Assembly: GCA_902467875.1 (NCBI GenBank)
Contig: CABQWP010000008.1
Location: 1-48,765 of the forward strand
Length of the DNA: 48,765 nt
Direction of reading: 5' to 3'
Origin: an uncultured Collinsella sp.
Lineage (GTDB): Bacteria > Actinomycetota > Coriobacteriia > Coriobacteriales > Coriobacteriaceae
The position numbers were made by a program, and so were the translations under genes. Every line of letters starts with the position of its first letter. Position 1 is the stretch's first letter. This document shows positions 7,266-15,336 of the stretch, piece after piece. The notes beneath the pieces were generated by a model. It had not been told where the DNA came from, ran no database searches, and worked only from the letters and a program-made list of their open reading frames with translations.

Positions 7266-8666
7266 ATGGCACAGTATCAGCTGCCCAACGACTTCTTCTT
7301 TGGCGCTGCTATGTCCGGCCCGCAGACTGAGGGTCAGTGGAACCAGGGCGGCAAGCTCGAGAACCTGTGGGATACCTGGTCCATCCAGGATCTGGGCTCG
7401 TTCTACAACTGCGTTGGCTCTTACGCCGGCAATGACTTTATGGCCAAGTACCAGGAAGACCTTCGCATTTTGAAGGACTTGGGCCTGGATACCTATCGCA
7501 CTTCCATCCAGTGGAGCCGTCTGCTCGATGCCGACGGCAACCTCAACGAGGAAGGCGCCGCGTGGTATCACGAGTTGTTCCGCGCCTCTCGCGAAGCCGG
7601 CCTGGAGCCGTTTGTCAACTTGTACCACTTTGACATGCCCACCTACCTTTTTAACCGTGGCGGCTGGGAGAGCCGTGAGGTTGTCGAGGCTTACGCACAT
7701 TACGCCGACGTCGCCTTCCACGAGTTTGGCCAGGAGATCAAGTACTGGTTCACCTTTAACGAGCCCATCGTCGAGCCCGAGCAGCGCTATCAGGAGGGCG
7801 TGTGGTTCCCGCAACTCCACGACTTCAACCGTGCTCGCACCGTGCAGTATCACATCTCGCTGGCACATGCGCTGGCCGTGGCCAACTATCGTAAGGCCTA
7901 TGACGAGGGCGCCGTTCGCGCTGATGCCAAGATCGGCATGATCAACTGCTTTACCCCGGTCTACACCAAGGAGAACCCCAGCGAGGCAGACCTCGAGGCT
8001 GTGCGTATGACCAGCGGCATCAACAATCGCTGGTGGCTCGACCTTATTACCAAGGGCGAGCTTCCTGCCGACGTGCTCGACAGCCTGGCCGAGGGCGGCG
8101 TTAAGCTTCCGTTCCGTGCCGGCGACCAAGAGATTCTTAAGCAGGGTGTTGTCGACTGGCTCGGTTGCAACTACTACCACCCCACGCGCGTTCAGGCGCC
8201 GGCGAGCAAGATCGACCAGTACGGTCTGCCGCACTTTGCCGACGAGTACGTGTGGCCCGACGCCGTTATGAACGAGAGCCGCGGCTGGGAGATCTACCCG
8301 CAGGGCCTCTACGACTTTGGCATGGACTGCGCTAAGAACTACCCCGATCTTGAGTGGTTCGTTTCCGAGAACGGCATCGGCATCATGGACGAATACAAGA
8401 ACCGCGATGCCGAAGGAACCATCCAGGATGACTACCGCGTCGACTTTGTGCGCCAGCACCTGGAGTGGGTTGCCAAGGCAATCTCCGAGGGCGCCAAATG
8501 CCGGGGCTATCACTACTGGGCCGTCATCGATAACTGGTCTTGGGCCAATGCCTTTAAGAATCGTTACGGCTTTGTCGAGGTCGATCTGATGGATGGCTAT
8601 AAGCGCCGCCTTAAGAAGTCGGCAGCCTGGCTCAAACAGGTCGCCACGACCCACGTGGTTGATTAG
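7266..8666 (+). CDS. Glycoside hydrolase family 1, probable 6-phospho-beta-glucosidase/galactosidase
   Basis: 466 aa covering the whole GH1 barrel. Acid/base in TFNEP (E166); nucleophile in VSENGIGI (E368). Near the C-terminus DNWSWANAFKNRYGF replaces the glutamate that plain beta-glucosidases use to bind the free O6 with serine, and keeps the S-W...Y pattern of LacG-type 6-phospho-beta-galactosidases; the lysine of the phosphate pocket is shifted by one residue. Together with the adjacent lactose/cellobiose PTS this supports a cytoplasmic phospho-beta-glycosidase; glucosidase versus galactosidase cannot be decided. Start ATG 7266 behind GCGAGGA; a TTG one codon earlier is less likely. Confidence 0.92.
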   Translation: MAQYQLPNDFFFGAAMSGPQTEGQWNQGGKLENLWDTWSIQDLGSFYNCVGSYAGNDFMAKYQEDLRILKDLGLDTYRTSIQWSRLLDADGNLNEEGAAWYHELFRASREAGLEPFVNLYHFDMPTYLFNRGGWESREVVEAYAHYADVAFHEFGQEIKYWFTFNEPIVEPEQRYQEGVWFPQLHDFNRARTVQYHISLAHALAVANYRKAYDEGAVRADAKIGMINCFTPVYTKENPSEADLEAVRMTSGINNRWWLDLITKGELPADVLDSLAEGGVKLPFRAGDQEILKQGVVDWLGCNYYHPTRVQAPASKIDQYGLPHFADEYVWPDAVMNESRGWEIYPQGLYDFGMDCAKNYPDLEWFVSENGIGIMDEYKNRDAEGTIQDDYRVDFVRQHLEWVAKAISEGAKCRGYHYWAVIDNWSWANAFKNRYGFVEVDLMDGYKRRLKKSAAWLKQVATTHVVD

Positions 8667-8786
8667 CGACCGGGCGAACGCCCAGACCGCGCGCCGCCGC
8701 GCGCAACACATGGCACATCTGGTGGCAGAGGGCGACAGACCACCGTGCGCATAGGAAAAGGCCGGATTTGAAAGTTAGGAGCAATC

Positions 8787-10130
8787 ATGGCCAGTGACAA
8801 CGGAAAGAGTTTCCTCGACAAGTTTGCCGAGGTCTCTGCGAAGGTGGGAAACCAGGTTCACCTGCGTTCCCTGCGTGACGCCTTCGCGACCATCACGCCG
8901 CTCTATATCCTTGCGGGTATCGCGGTTCTCATTAACAGCGTCGTGTTCCCTCTGTTCCCGCTCGATGCGGCGGGCCTTGCCAACCTTCAGACGTGGGGTT
9001 CGGCAATTACGCTGGGCACCCTCAACGTCTCTGCCATTATCTTGGCCGGATTGATTGGCTACAGCCTCGCTAAGAACAAGCGTTTCGATAACCCGCTCGC
9101 TTGCGTGGTCGTCGCTATCTCTGCTTTCGTCATCATGATGCCGCAGCAGATCACCGCCTCGCTTGCCGCCACGAGCCCGCTGCTCACCGACAAGATCACC
9201 TCCGCCGAGGTCACGGGCGCCCTTTCGACTGCCAACACCGGCACCAACGGTCTGTTCTCGGCTATTATCATCGCCCTGCTTTCCGTCTCGCTCTTCATCA
9301 AGATTTCTGGCGTCGAGAAGCTCAAGGTTAAGCTGGGCGAGGGCGTGCCTCCCGCGGTCTCCAACTCCTTCAACGTCATGATCCCGATGCTGCTCAACCT
9401 CGCAATCTTCGCTCTTGCCGCAGCCCTGCTCGCCGTGTGCGCCGGCACCGATCTGTGCGCCATCATCTCCACGTGCATCTCCAACCCGCTCAAGAACATC
9501 ATGAACGCCGGTCCGTGGGCTGTTATCCTCATCTACACCCTTGCTAACCTGCTGTTCTGCGTCGGTATTCACCAGTCCACCATCTCTGGCGCTACCGTCG
9601 AGCCGATCCTGACCATGCTCATCGTCGACAACATGGCTACCTTTGCCGCCGGTGGCACCATCCAGCCCGATCACTACATGAACATGCAGATCGTTAACAG
9701 CTTCGCCCTCATCGGCGGCTCGGGCTGCACCCTCATGCTTCTGCTCGACACGCTCCTGTTCTCCAAGAACAAGGCTTCCGAGACCGTTTCCAAGATGGCT
9801 ATCCTGCCTGGTCTGTTCAACATCAACGAGCCGGTTATCTACGGTTACCCCATCGTGTACAACCTGCCGCTCATGATCCCGTTCGTCCTTCTTCCCGATC
9901 TGTTCATCGGCATCACCTATGGCCTTACCTGCGCAGGCATCATCAGCCCCTGCATCGCCCAGGTGCCCTGGACCATGCCTCCCGTCATCAATGCCCTGCT
10001 CGCTACGGGCTTTGACTGGCGCGCCGGCGTGTGGCAGGCTTTCGAGATTGTCATTGGCATGGCCGTCTACCTGCCCTTTATGAAGATTTCCGAGAAGGCA
10101 ATCGCCAAGCAGGAGGCTCTCGCCGAGTAG
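8787..10130 (+). CDS. PTS system lactose/cellobiose-family EIIC permease
   Basis: 447-aa membrane component that translocates a beta-glycoside for phosphorylation by the neighbouring EIIB. The sequence has about ten hydrophobic segments and the conserved end-of-domain stretches of this family (LPGLFNINEPVIYG and a short polar C-terminus). Start ATG 8787 has TTAGGAG 8 nt upstream. It lies 120 nt after the GH1 gene and 161 nt before the EIIB gene, so all four are likely one operon. The family covers cellobiose, lactose and chitobiose; the specific sugar is not visible. Confidence 0.94.
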   Translation: MASDNGKSFLDKFAEVSAKVGNQVHLRSLRDAFATITPLYILAGIAVLINSVVFPLFPLDAAGLANLQTWGSAITLGTLNVSAIILAGLIGYSLAKNKRFDNPLACVVVAISAFVIMMPQQITASLAATSPLLTDKITSAEVTGALSTANTGTNGLFSAIIIALLSVSLFIKISGVEKLKVKLGEGVPPAVSNSFNVMIPMLLNLAIFALAAALLAVCAGTDLCAIISTCISNPLKNIMNAGPWAVILIYTLANLLFCVGIHQSTISGATVEPILTMLIVDNMATFAAGGTIQPDHYMNMQIVNSFALIGGSGCTLMLLLDTLLFSKNKASETVSKMAILPGLFNINEPVIYGYPIVYNLPLMIPFVLLPDLFIGITYGLTCAGIISPCIAQVPWTMPPVINALLATGFDWRAGVWQAFEIVIGMAVYLPFMKISEKAIAKQEALAE

Positions 10131-10159
10131 AACGCCTAACGTTCGTCCCTTTCACCTTT

Positions 10160-10190
10160 GCGGGCGCCGGTACGCGGTGCCGGTGCCCGC
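10160..10190 (+). other. Intercistronic hairpin between EIIC and EIIB
   Basis: An 11-bp stem with one mismatch (GCGGGCGCCGG, 10160-10170, with CCGGTGCCCGC, 10180-10190) and no T-run. It may protect the upstream mRNA or set the ratio of membrane to soluble PTS parts. Confidence 0.45.
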
Positions 10191-10291
10191 GGCTCTCTCC
10201 CTTGCGTAAAGATACAGGGGAGCGGGCACAATAGCCGCAAGGAATACAACCAGTTGTCGTCTGCGCGCCGCGCAGTTATAAGGAGGAAACC

Positions 10292-10594
10292 ATGAAGAAG
10301 ATCATGCTCTGCTGCAATGCCGGCATGTCCACGAGCCTGCTGGTCCAGAAGATGCAGGCCGAGGTTGCAAACCGTGGTCTGGATATTGAGGTCGAGGCTC
10401 GTCCCATGAACGAGGCCCACGATCACCTGGACGAGTGCGACATGTTGCTGCTTGGTCCGCAGATCGGCTACACCAAGGGCGATTTTGAGAAGGAGGCCGC
10501 CGGTCGTTTTCCGGTCGAGGTCATCAACATGGTCGACTACGGCCGCATGAACGCTGCCGGCATCATCGACCACTGCGTCAGCGTGATGGGCTAG
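10292..10594 (+). CDS. PTS system lactose/cellobiose-family EIIB
   Basis: 100-aa cytoplasmic phosphocarrier. The N-terminus MKKIMLCCNAGMSTSLLV has the phosphorylated cysteine loop; by comparison with CelA-type EIIB the active residue is C8, the cysteine before NAGMSTS. Start ATG 10292 is preceded by AAGGAGG. It accepts phosphate from the EIIA encoded immediately downstream and passes it to the sugar bound by EIIC. Confidence 0.95.
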   Translation: MKKIMLCCNAGMSTSLLVQKMQAEVANRGLDIEVEARPMNEAHDHLDECDMLLLGPQIGYTKGDFEKEAAGRFPVEVINMVDYGRMNAAGIIDHCVSVMG

Positions 10595-10603
10595 GTGCTC
10601 CGC

Positions 10604-10936
10604 ATGGAGGATATGAACGAACTGCAGATGACCTGCTTCGAGATCATCAGCTACGTCGGTACCGCCAAGAGCATGTACATCAATGCCGTGCAAAAGGCCA
10701 AGGAGGGCGATTTTGACGCCGCCGAGGAGCTTATCAAGCAGGGCGACGAGGCCTATAACGGTGGCCACGATGTTCACATGGGGCTTCTGAAGAAGGAGGC
10801 CAACGGCGAGCGTAACGGCGAGGCCCCGTTGATTCTGCTGCATGCCGAGGACCAGATGGCCGGTACCGAGACCATGCGCGTCATGGCGACGGAGCTCATC
10901 GAGATTCACAAGCAGCTGCAGGTACTTCAGGCCTAG
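10604..10936 (+). CDS. PTS system lactose/cellobiose-family EIIA
   Basis: About 110 aa, all-helical EIIA of the lactose/cellobiose type. The phosphorylated histidine lies in PLILLHAEDQMA (H80 from this start). The start is uncertain: GTG 10595 abuts the EIIB stop, ATG 10604 has a weak TAGGTG upstream, and ATG 10613 has GGAGG only 2 nt away. I chose 10604. Last gene of the operon; a strong terminator follows at 10995. Confidence 0.92.
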   Translation: MEDMNELQMTCFEIISYVGTAKSMYINAVQKAKEGDFDAAEELIKQGDEAYNGGHDVHMGLLKKEANGERNGEAPLILLHAEDQMAGTETMRVMATELIEIHKQLQVLQA

Positions 10937-10994
10937 TCGGCGTTATCGCCGCGATGGACCGTGCGGTCCAACAGACAACACAGTCCCTTTGACG

Positions 10995-11032
10995 GGCGCC
11001 GGGAGTCTCCGCCTCCCGGCGCCTTTATATTT
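10995..11032 (+). terminator. Rho-independent terminator of the GH1-PTS operon
   Basis: Perfect 11-bp stem GGCGCCGGGAG (10995-11005) / CTCCCGGCGCC (11013-11023), 7-nt loop, then TTTATATTT. It ends the operon 58 nt after the EIIA stop. Confidence 0.85.
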
Positions 11033-11082
11033 GGGGAAGGTCTTGCGCGACCTATTAAGCGACCGTTCGCGCTTCCCCAGAT

Positions 11083-11123
11083 AAAACCTGCCAAAACAAA
11101 CCTGTCCCTTTTTGGTAGGTTTT
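11083..11123. repeat. CCTGCCAAA-family palindromic repeat upstream of the ROK kinase
   Basis: AAAACCTGCCAAAA (11083-11096) pairs with TTTTGGTAGGTTTT (11110-11123) at 13 of 14 positions around a CAAACCTGTCCCT loop. It shares CCTGCCAAARCAAACC with the palindrome at 7138-7235. It sits 55 nt before the ROK gene. Confidence 0.55.
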
Positions 11124-11177
11124 TGCCTTGGGAGCGGTACCATACAGGCAATGTTTAAACGAGAAAGGTGGGCTCCC

Positions 11178-12131
11178 ATGGAACCTAAGCAGTACTACAT
11201 CGGCATCGACGTCGGCGGCACTTCGGTTAAGGAGGGCCTGTTCGACGAGGACGGAAACCTGCTGGCCAAGGCCAGCGTGCCCACGCCTCCCATCGTTGAC
11301 GCTGCGGGCTTTGCCGCGGTGACCGAGGCTATCGACCAGGTGGTCGCCAAGGCGCAGATTCCGCGTGCCTTTGTGGCAGGCATTGGCCTGGCCGTTCCGT
11401 GCCCCATCCCGGCGTCGGGCGATGCCAAGGTCAAGGCCAACATTGCCATTAACCTGCCCGAGCTGAGGGTCGCCATTCAGGAGCACTGCCCCGATGCGGT
11501 CGTTAAGTATGAGAACGACGCCAACGCCGCTGCCATGGGCGAGGCCTGGCTCGGCTCTGCCAAGGGTGTACAGAACGTGGTGATGGTCACCATCGGTACC
11601 GGCGTGGGCGGCGGCGTTATCGTCAACGGCGACGTGGTGTCGGGCGTTGTGGGTGCCGGCGGCGAGATCGGCCACATGTGCCTGAATCCGGCTGAGGAGC
11701 GCACCTGCGGCTGCGGCGGCCATGGCCACCTGGAGCAGTATTCCAGCGCCACCGGTGTGGTGAGCAACTACCTTGCCGAGTGCAAGAAAGCGGGCGTCGA
11801 GCCCATCGAGCTCACCGGCCCCTCCGATTCCAAGGACGTGTTCCAGGCCTGCCGCGAGGGCGATAAGCTCGCGCTTGCCGCGGCCGATACCATGGCCGAC
11901 TATCTCGGCCGTGCCCTGGCGCTTATTGCCAACGTGGTCGACCCCGAGATGTTCCTGATCGGTGGCGGCGCGTCCGCTTCGGCCGATGTCTATCTCGACA
12001 AGGTTCGCGAGCACTTTAAGCAGTACGCGCTTTCCGCCTCGCGCGAGACGCCCATTAAGGTCGCTTCGCTCGGCAACGACGCCGGCATCATCGGTGCCGC
12101 ATACGTAGCCCTGCGCGCCGCCGGTAAATAG
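11178..12131 (+). CDS. ROK-family sugar kinase (glucokinase-like)
   Basis: 317 aa. N-terminal phosphate loop YYIGIDVGGTSVKEGLF, catalytic segment YENDANAAAMGEAW, GTGVGGG loop and a C-terminal IGGGASAS segment are all present. The ROK zinc motif is GHM...C-G-C-G-G-H-G-H-L-E: the third cysteine of the usual CxCGxxGCxE is histidine, giving a probable His/Cys/Cys/His site. Unlike ROK repressors it has no N-terminal winged helix, so it is an enzyme, most simply glucokinase, acting on hexose freed by the GH1 enzyme or others; ManNAc or fructose kinase are alternatives. ATG 11178 is preferred (AAAGGTGGG upstream) over an in-frame start at 11112 lying in the repeat. Confidence 0.9.
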   Translation: MEPKQYYIGIDVGGTSVKEGLFDEDGNLLAKASVPTPPIVDAAGFAAVTEAIDQVVAKAQIPRAFVAGIGLAVPCPIPASGDAKVKANIAINLPELRVAIQEHCPDAVVKYENDANAAAMGEAWLGSAKGVQNVVMVTIGTGVGGGVIVNGDVVSGVVGAGGEIGHMCLNPAEERTCGCGGHGHLEQYSSATGVVSNYLAECKKAGVEPIELTGPSDSKDVFQACREGDKLALAAADTMADYLGRALALIANVVDPEMFLIGGGASASADVYLDKVREHFKQYALSASRETPIKVASLGNDAGIIGAAYVALRAAGK

Positions 12132-12297
12132 CTGGTGCAAGGGGGTCAGGTTACTTTGCACCAACATGGTGCAAAAGGGACGGCCTTGGCCCCCATGCCT
12201 GCCCCAAATTGTGCCGTGCCCCTTCCGTCTGCGAAGGCTCGGCGCCAGCGTGCTACCATAGCTACGTCCAAGTACACATATCAAGTGGAGGATATCC

Positions 12298-13221
12298 ATG
12301 GCAAACGTTCTTGTCTTTGGTCACCAGAACCCCGATAACGACGCCATCATGAGTGCCGTCGTCCTGTCCCAGCTGCTCAACCAGGTTGAGTATGCCGGCA
12401 ACACCTACGAGGCTTGCGCCCTGGGCCAGCTTCCGGCAGAGTCCGCCAAGCTGCTCGCCGACGCCGGCATCGCCGAGCCTCGCGTGATCGAGTCCGTCGA
12501 GGCCGGTCAGCTCGTCGTCCTCACCGACCACAACGAGTCTGCCCAGTCCGTCGCCGGCCTTAAGGACGCCACGGTCTTTGGCGTCGTCGATCATCACCGC
12601 ATCGGCGACTTCGAGACCGCCGGCCCGCTGCACTACATCTGCCTGCCCTGGGGCTCCAGCTGCACCATCGTCACTAAGCTCGCCGACGTGCTCGGCGTTG
12701 AGCTTTCCGACGTCCAGGCCAAGCTGCTGCTCTCGGCCATGATGACCGACACGCTCATGCTCAAGAGCCCCACCACCACCGCTGTCGACCGCGTCGTCGC
12801 CGCCAAGCTCGGCGAGCAGGTGGGCGTCGACCCGGTCAAGTTTGGCATGGAGGTCTTCCTCACCCGTCCGTCCGGCTCCTTCACCGCTGCCGAGATGGTC
12901 GGCAACGACATCAAGATGTTCGAGCCCGCCGGTAAGAAGCTGCTCATCGGCCAGTACGAGACCGTCGACAAGAGCCGCGCGCTCGGCATGATCGACGAGA
13001 TCCGTGAGGCCATGCGCGCCTACGCCGCCGAGAAGGGTGCCGACGGCATTGTCCTGTGCATCACCGACATCATGGAGGAGGGCTCGCAGGTTCTGCTCGA
13101 GGGCGAGACCGAGGCCGCTCAGAAGGGCTTGGGCATTGCCGACGAGCACGACGGCGTTTGGATGCCGGGCGTCCTCTCCCGTAAGAAGCAGGTCGCTGCC
13201 CCCATCATGGCCGCCTGCTAG
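12298..13221 (+). CDS. ppaC: Manganese-dependent inorganic pyrophosphatase, family II
   Basis: DHH-family hydrolase that splits pyrophosphate and pulls biosynthetic reactions forward in the cytoplasm. 307 aa, standard length. Metal ligands in GHQNPDNDA (residues 8-16), LTDHNES and VVDHHR; the C-terminal DHHA2 domain ends with SRKKQVAAPI, which binds the substrate. No CBS insert, so it is the simple unregulated form. Start ATG 12298 has GTGGAGG upstream. A strong terminator at 13241 follows, so it is probably monocistronic. The preceding 166-nt gap holds TGGTGCAA...TTGCACCA, another palindrome, and a possible -10 TACCAT near 12254. Confidence 0.97.
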   Translation: MANVLVFGHQNPDNDAIMSAVVLSQLLNQVEYAGNTYEACALGQLPAESAKLLADAGIAEPRVIESVEAGQLVVLTDHNESAQSVAGLKDATVFGVVDHHRIGDFETAGPLHYICLPWGSSCTIVTKLADVLGVELSDVQAKLLLSAMMTDTLMLKSPTTTAVDRVVAAKLGEQVGVDPVKFGMEVFLTRPSGSFTAAEMVGNDIKMFEPAGKKLLIGQYETVDKSRALGMIDEIREAMRAYAAEKGADGIVLCITDIMEEGSQVLLEGETEAAQKGLGIADEHDGVWMPGVLSRKKQVAAPIMAAC

Positions 13222-13240
13222 GTTTAGTTGACCAAACGCC

Positions 13241-13280
13241 ACGACCGGATCGCGGACGCCCCGCGCTCCGGTCGTTTTTT
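13241..13280 (+). terminator. Rho-independent terminator of ppaC
   Basis: ACGACCGGA (13241-13249) pairs with TCCGGTCGT (13267-13275), with an inner CGCGG/CCGCG stem, followed by TTTTT. Confidence 0.88.
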
Positions 13281-13487
13281 GTGCATGCGCCGCGTCGTCT
13301 CTTGGACAGGCGTGCCCGTGCCGTTGAGCAAATAATGTTCAACCTGTGGTTCCGCTTTTCGGCCGCGCCTGCGTGCTTGTCGTGCAGGGTAGGCTAGATG
13401 CAAGCGTAATACGTTAGAGCGCGGCGCCGCCACTTGGGCGGGCCGTGCTTTTTTAAGACGGGAGCTTTCCCGTGAAAGGAGCCGCCC

Positions 13488-14846
13488 ATGGCAGCAACTG
13501 AGCAGCTGTTCAACGTCCGTGAGCGCAAGCGCTTTGAACGCCACGACATTTGGGAGCGCATCGCCGAGAACGGCACGATTTCCGCCGCCGTCATGGTCAT
13601 CGCCGCCATCGCCGCCGTCATTTGCGCCAATACCGATGCCTACGAGGCCATCCATCACTTTTTGGAGACCCCGCTGTATGTGGGTCTGGGCAACCTTACG
13701 GCCGGTCTTACCGTTGAGCTTTTCGTCAACGACTTCCTCATGGCGATTTTCTTTTTGTTGGTGGGCATTGAGCTTAAGTACGAGATGACGGTCGGCGAGC
13801 TCAAGAATCCGCGTCAGGCCATGCTTCCCATGCTGGCGGCCGTGGGCGGCGTCGTCGTTCCTGCCTGCATCTACCTGATCTTTAACCATGCCGGCGCCCG
13901 CAACGGTTGGGCCATCCCCATGGCAACCGATATTGCCTTTGCGCTGGGCGTGCTGTCGCTTTTGGGCAACCGCGTGCCCAACGGCGTGCGCGTGTTCTTC
14001 TCGACGCTCGCCATCGCCGATGACCTCATCTCCATCGCCGCCATCGCCATCTTCTACGGTCAGAGCCCCAATCCGTTTTGGTTGGGCGCCGCCGCGCTGG
14101 TGACCTGCGCGCTCGTGTGGCTCAACAAGACGCAGCATTACCGCCTCGCCCCGTATTCGGTACTGGGCCTGCTGTTGTGGTTCTGCATGTTCAAGAGCGG
14201 TGTACATGCCACGCTCGCCGGCGTCATCCTGGCCTTTACCATTCCGGCCAAGTGCGGAGTCAAGCTCGATAGCCTCACCGATTGGTTGGGCGAGTGCCTG
14301 CCGCTGCTTGATGACCGCTACGACGACGAGGCACACATCCTGGGCCAGCATGACTTTACCGTCTCGACCACCAGGGTCGAGCGCGTCATGCACCGCGTGA
14401 CCCCGCCGCTCATCCGCATGGAGCGTCTGATCTCCACGCCGGTCAACTTTGTGATTCTGCCGATCTTTGCGTTCGTGAACGCACAGGTTCGCCTAGTGGG
14501 TGTGGATATGAGCACGCTGCTCACCGACCCGGTGACGCTCGGCGTGTACTTTGGCATGCTGCTGGGCAAGCCGATCGGCATCTTTGGCATGACGTTTGCC
14601 CTGGTTAAGTTTAGGGTCTGCGAGCTGCCGCATAACGTTAACTGGCACATGATTGCCGGTGTGGGCATTCTGGGCGGCATCGGCTTCACCATGTCGATCC
14701 TCATCAGCGGCCTTGCCTTCCCGACGGCCCAGTTTGAGGTTCTGGCTGCCAAGGCCGCCATCCTTGCCGGTTCGGTCACCGCTGCCGTGCTCGGTATGAT
14801 CTACATGAGCGTGGTCTGCAAACACCCCGCGCCCAAGGACGAGTAA
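13488..14846 (+). CDS. nhaA: Na+/H+ antiporter NhaA
   Basis: Membrane antiporter for sodium and pH homeostasis, 452 aa. The two essential aspartates are in FFSTLAIADDLISI (D178, D179), matching D163/D164 of the E. coli protein. FLMAIFFLLVGIELKYEM and the C-terminal WHMIAGVGILGGIGFTMSI are family signatures. Between helices there is an extra hydrophilic segment (LDDRYDDEAHILGQHDF, near residues 275-292). Start ATG 13488 follows AAAGGAG. It is single, with a terminator at 14864. Confidence 0.96.
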   Translation: MAATEQLFNVRERKRFERHDIWERIAENGTISAAVMVIAAIAAVICANTDAYEAIHHFLETPLYVGLGNLTAGLTVELFVNDFLMAIFFLLVGIELKYEMTVGELKNPRQAMLPMLAAVGGVVVPACIYLIFNHAGARNGWAIPMATDIAFALGVLSLLGNRVPNGVRVFFSTLAIADDLISIAAIAIFYGQSPNPFWLGAAALVTCALVWLNKTQHYRLAPYSVLGLLLWFCMFKSGVHATLAGVILAFTIPAKCGVKLDSLTDWLGECLPLLDDRYDDEAHILGQHDFTVSTTRVERVMHRVTPPLIRMERLISTPVNFVILPIFAFVNAQVRLVGVDMSTLLTDPVTLGVYFGMLLGKPIGIFGMTFALVKFRVCELPHNVNWHMIAGVGILGGIGFTMSILISGLAFPTAQFEVLAAKAAILAGSVTAAVLGMIYMSVVCKHPAPKDE

Positions 14847-14863
14847 GAGCACATACAAGTTTG

Positions 14864-14905
14864 AAAACGCCGCCTGTGGACACCATCACAAGCGGCGTTT
14901 TAGTC
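14864..14905 (+). terminator. Rho-independent terminator of nhaA
   Basis: AAAACGCCGC (14864-14873) pairs with GCGGCGTTTT (14892-14901), with an inner TGTG/CACA stem. The A-stem/T-stem symmetry means it could also serve the minus-strand gene at 14933. Confidence 0.85.
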
Positions 14906-14930
14906 AATGGGGACGTTCTTAAATGACTAG
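14902..14930. repeat. GGGGACGTT-family interspersed repeat, copy 1
   Basis: AGTCA-(N)-TGACT palindrome with the core GGGGACGTTCTTAAATGAC. It adjoins the nhaA terminator and the end of the minus-strand gene. Related copies lie at 22366-22422 and 23521-23566. Confidence 0.65.
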
Positions 14931-14932
14931 GC

Positions 14933-15187
14933 TTATTCCACGGTGCCGTAGACGGCGCCCCAGCCGTGGGCGGCCAAGGCGGAGTTGAGCTGGTCGCAAA
15001 GCGATTGGCGGTCGTAGTAGCCGGGCGGCAATAGGTTCACGATTTCCATGAGGTCGGGCGCGAGGTCCAAGATCTCGGCCTGCACGATGAGATCCAGGCG
15101 GTCGATGGCGTGCCGGTCGTAAAATAGTCCGTCGACCAGGCGCTGCAGGTCGCCGAATTCCTCGGCCTGGAACGATCCGTATTCCAT
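14933..15187 (-). CDS. Small conserved-looking hypothetical protein (84 aa)
   Basis: Not recognised. Start ATG 15187 has AAGGAGG 6 nt upstream on the minus strand; a longer reading from 15238 lacks a ribosome site. The acidic, soluble product has no signal peptide or membrane segment and reads as helical (FGDLQRLVDGLFYDRHAIDR, DLAPDLMEIVNLLPPG) ending in YDRQSLCDQLNSALAAHGWG. Codon use is like its neighbours, so I think it is real. It diverges from the aminotransferase gene. Function unknown. Confidence 0.72.
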   Translation of the reverse strand: MEYGSFQAEEFGDLQRLVDGLFYDRHAIDRLDLIVQAEILDLAPDLMEIVNLLPPGYYDRQSLCDQLNSALAAHGWGAVYGTVE

Positions 15188-15289
15188 AGTGCCTCCTTGG
15201 GCGCCCCACGCCGGCATGCGCGGCGATTCATAATTCATTGCGATGAACTTAATCTATCATGGCTTCATGCCGTTGCAGCGGTGGCGGTC

Positions 15290-15295
15290 TATACT
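15290..15295 (+). promoter_or_regulatory. Possible -10 box of the aminotransferase gene
   Basis: TATACT lies 42 nt before the start codon; no good -35 is seen at normal spacing. Confidence 0.35.
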
Positions 15296-15336
15296 TAGAC
15301 GAACTGCAACGTCCCGCTTTGCGAAAGGTCGCACCC

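Noticed and set aside
7092..8711. A 539-aa minus-strand frame across the GH1 gene
   Set aside because: Antisense shadow of the GH1 gene, which has both catalytic motifs on the plus strand.
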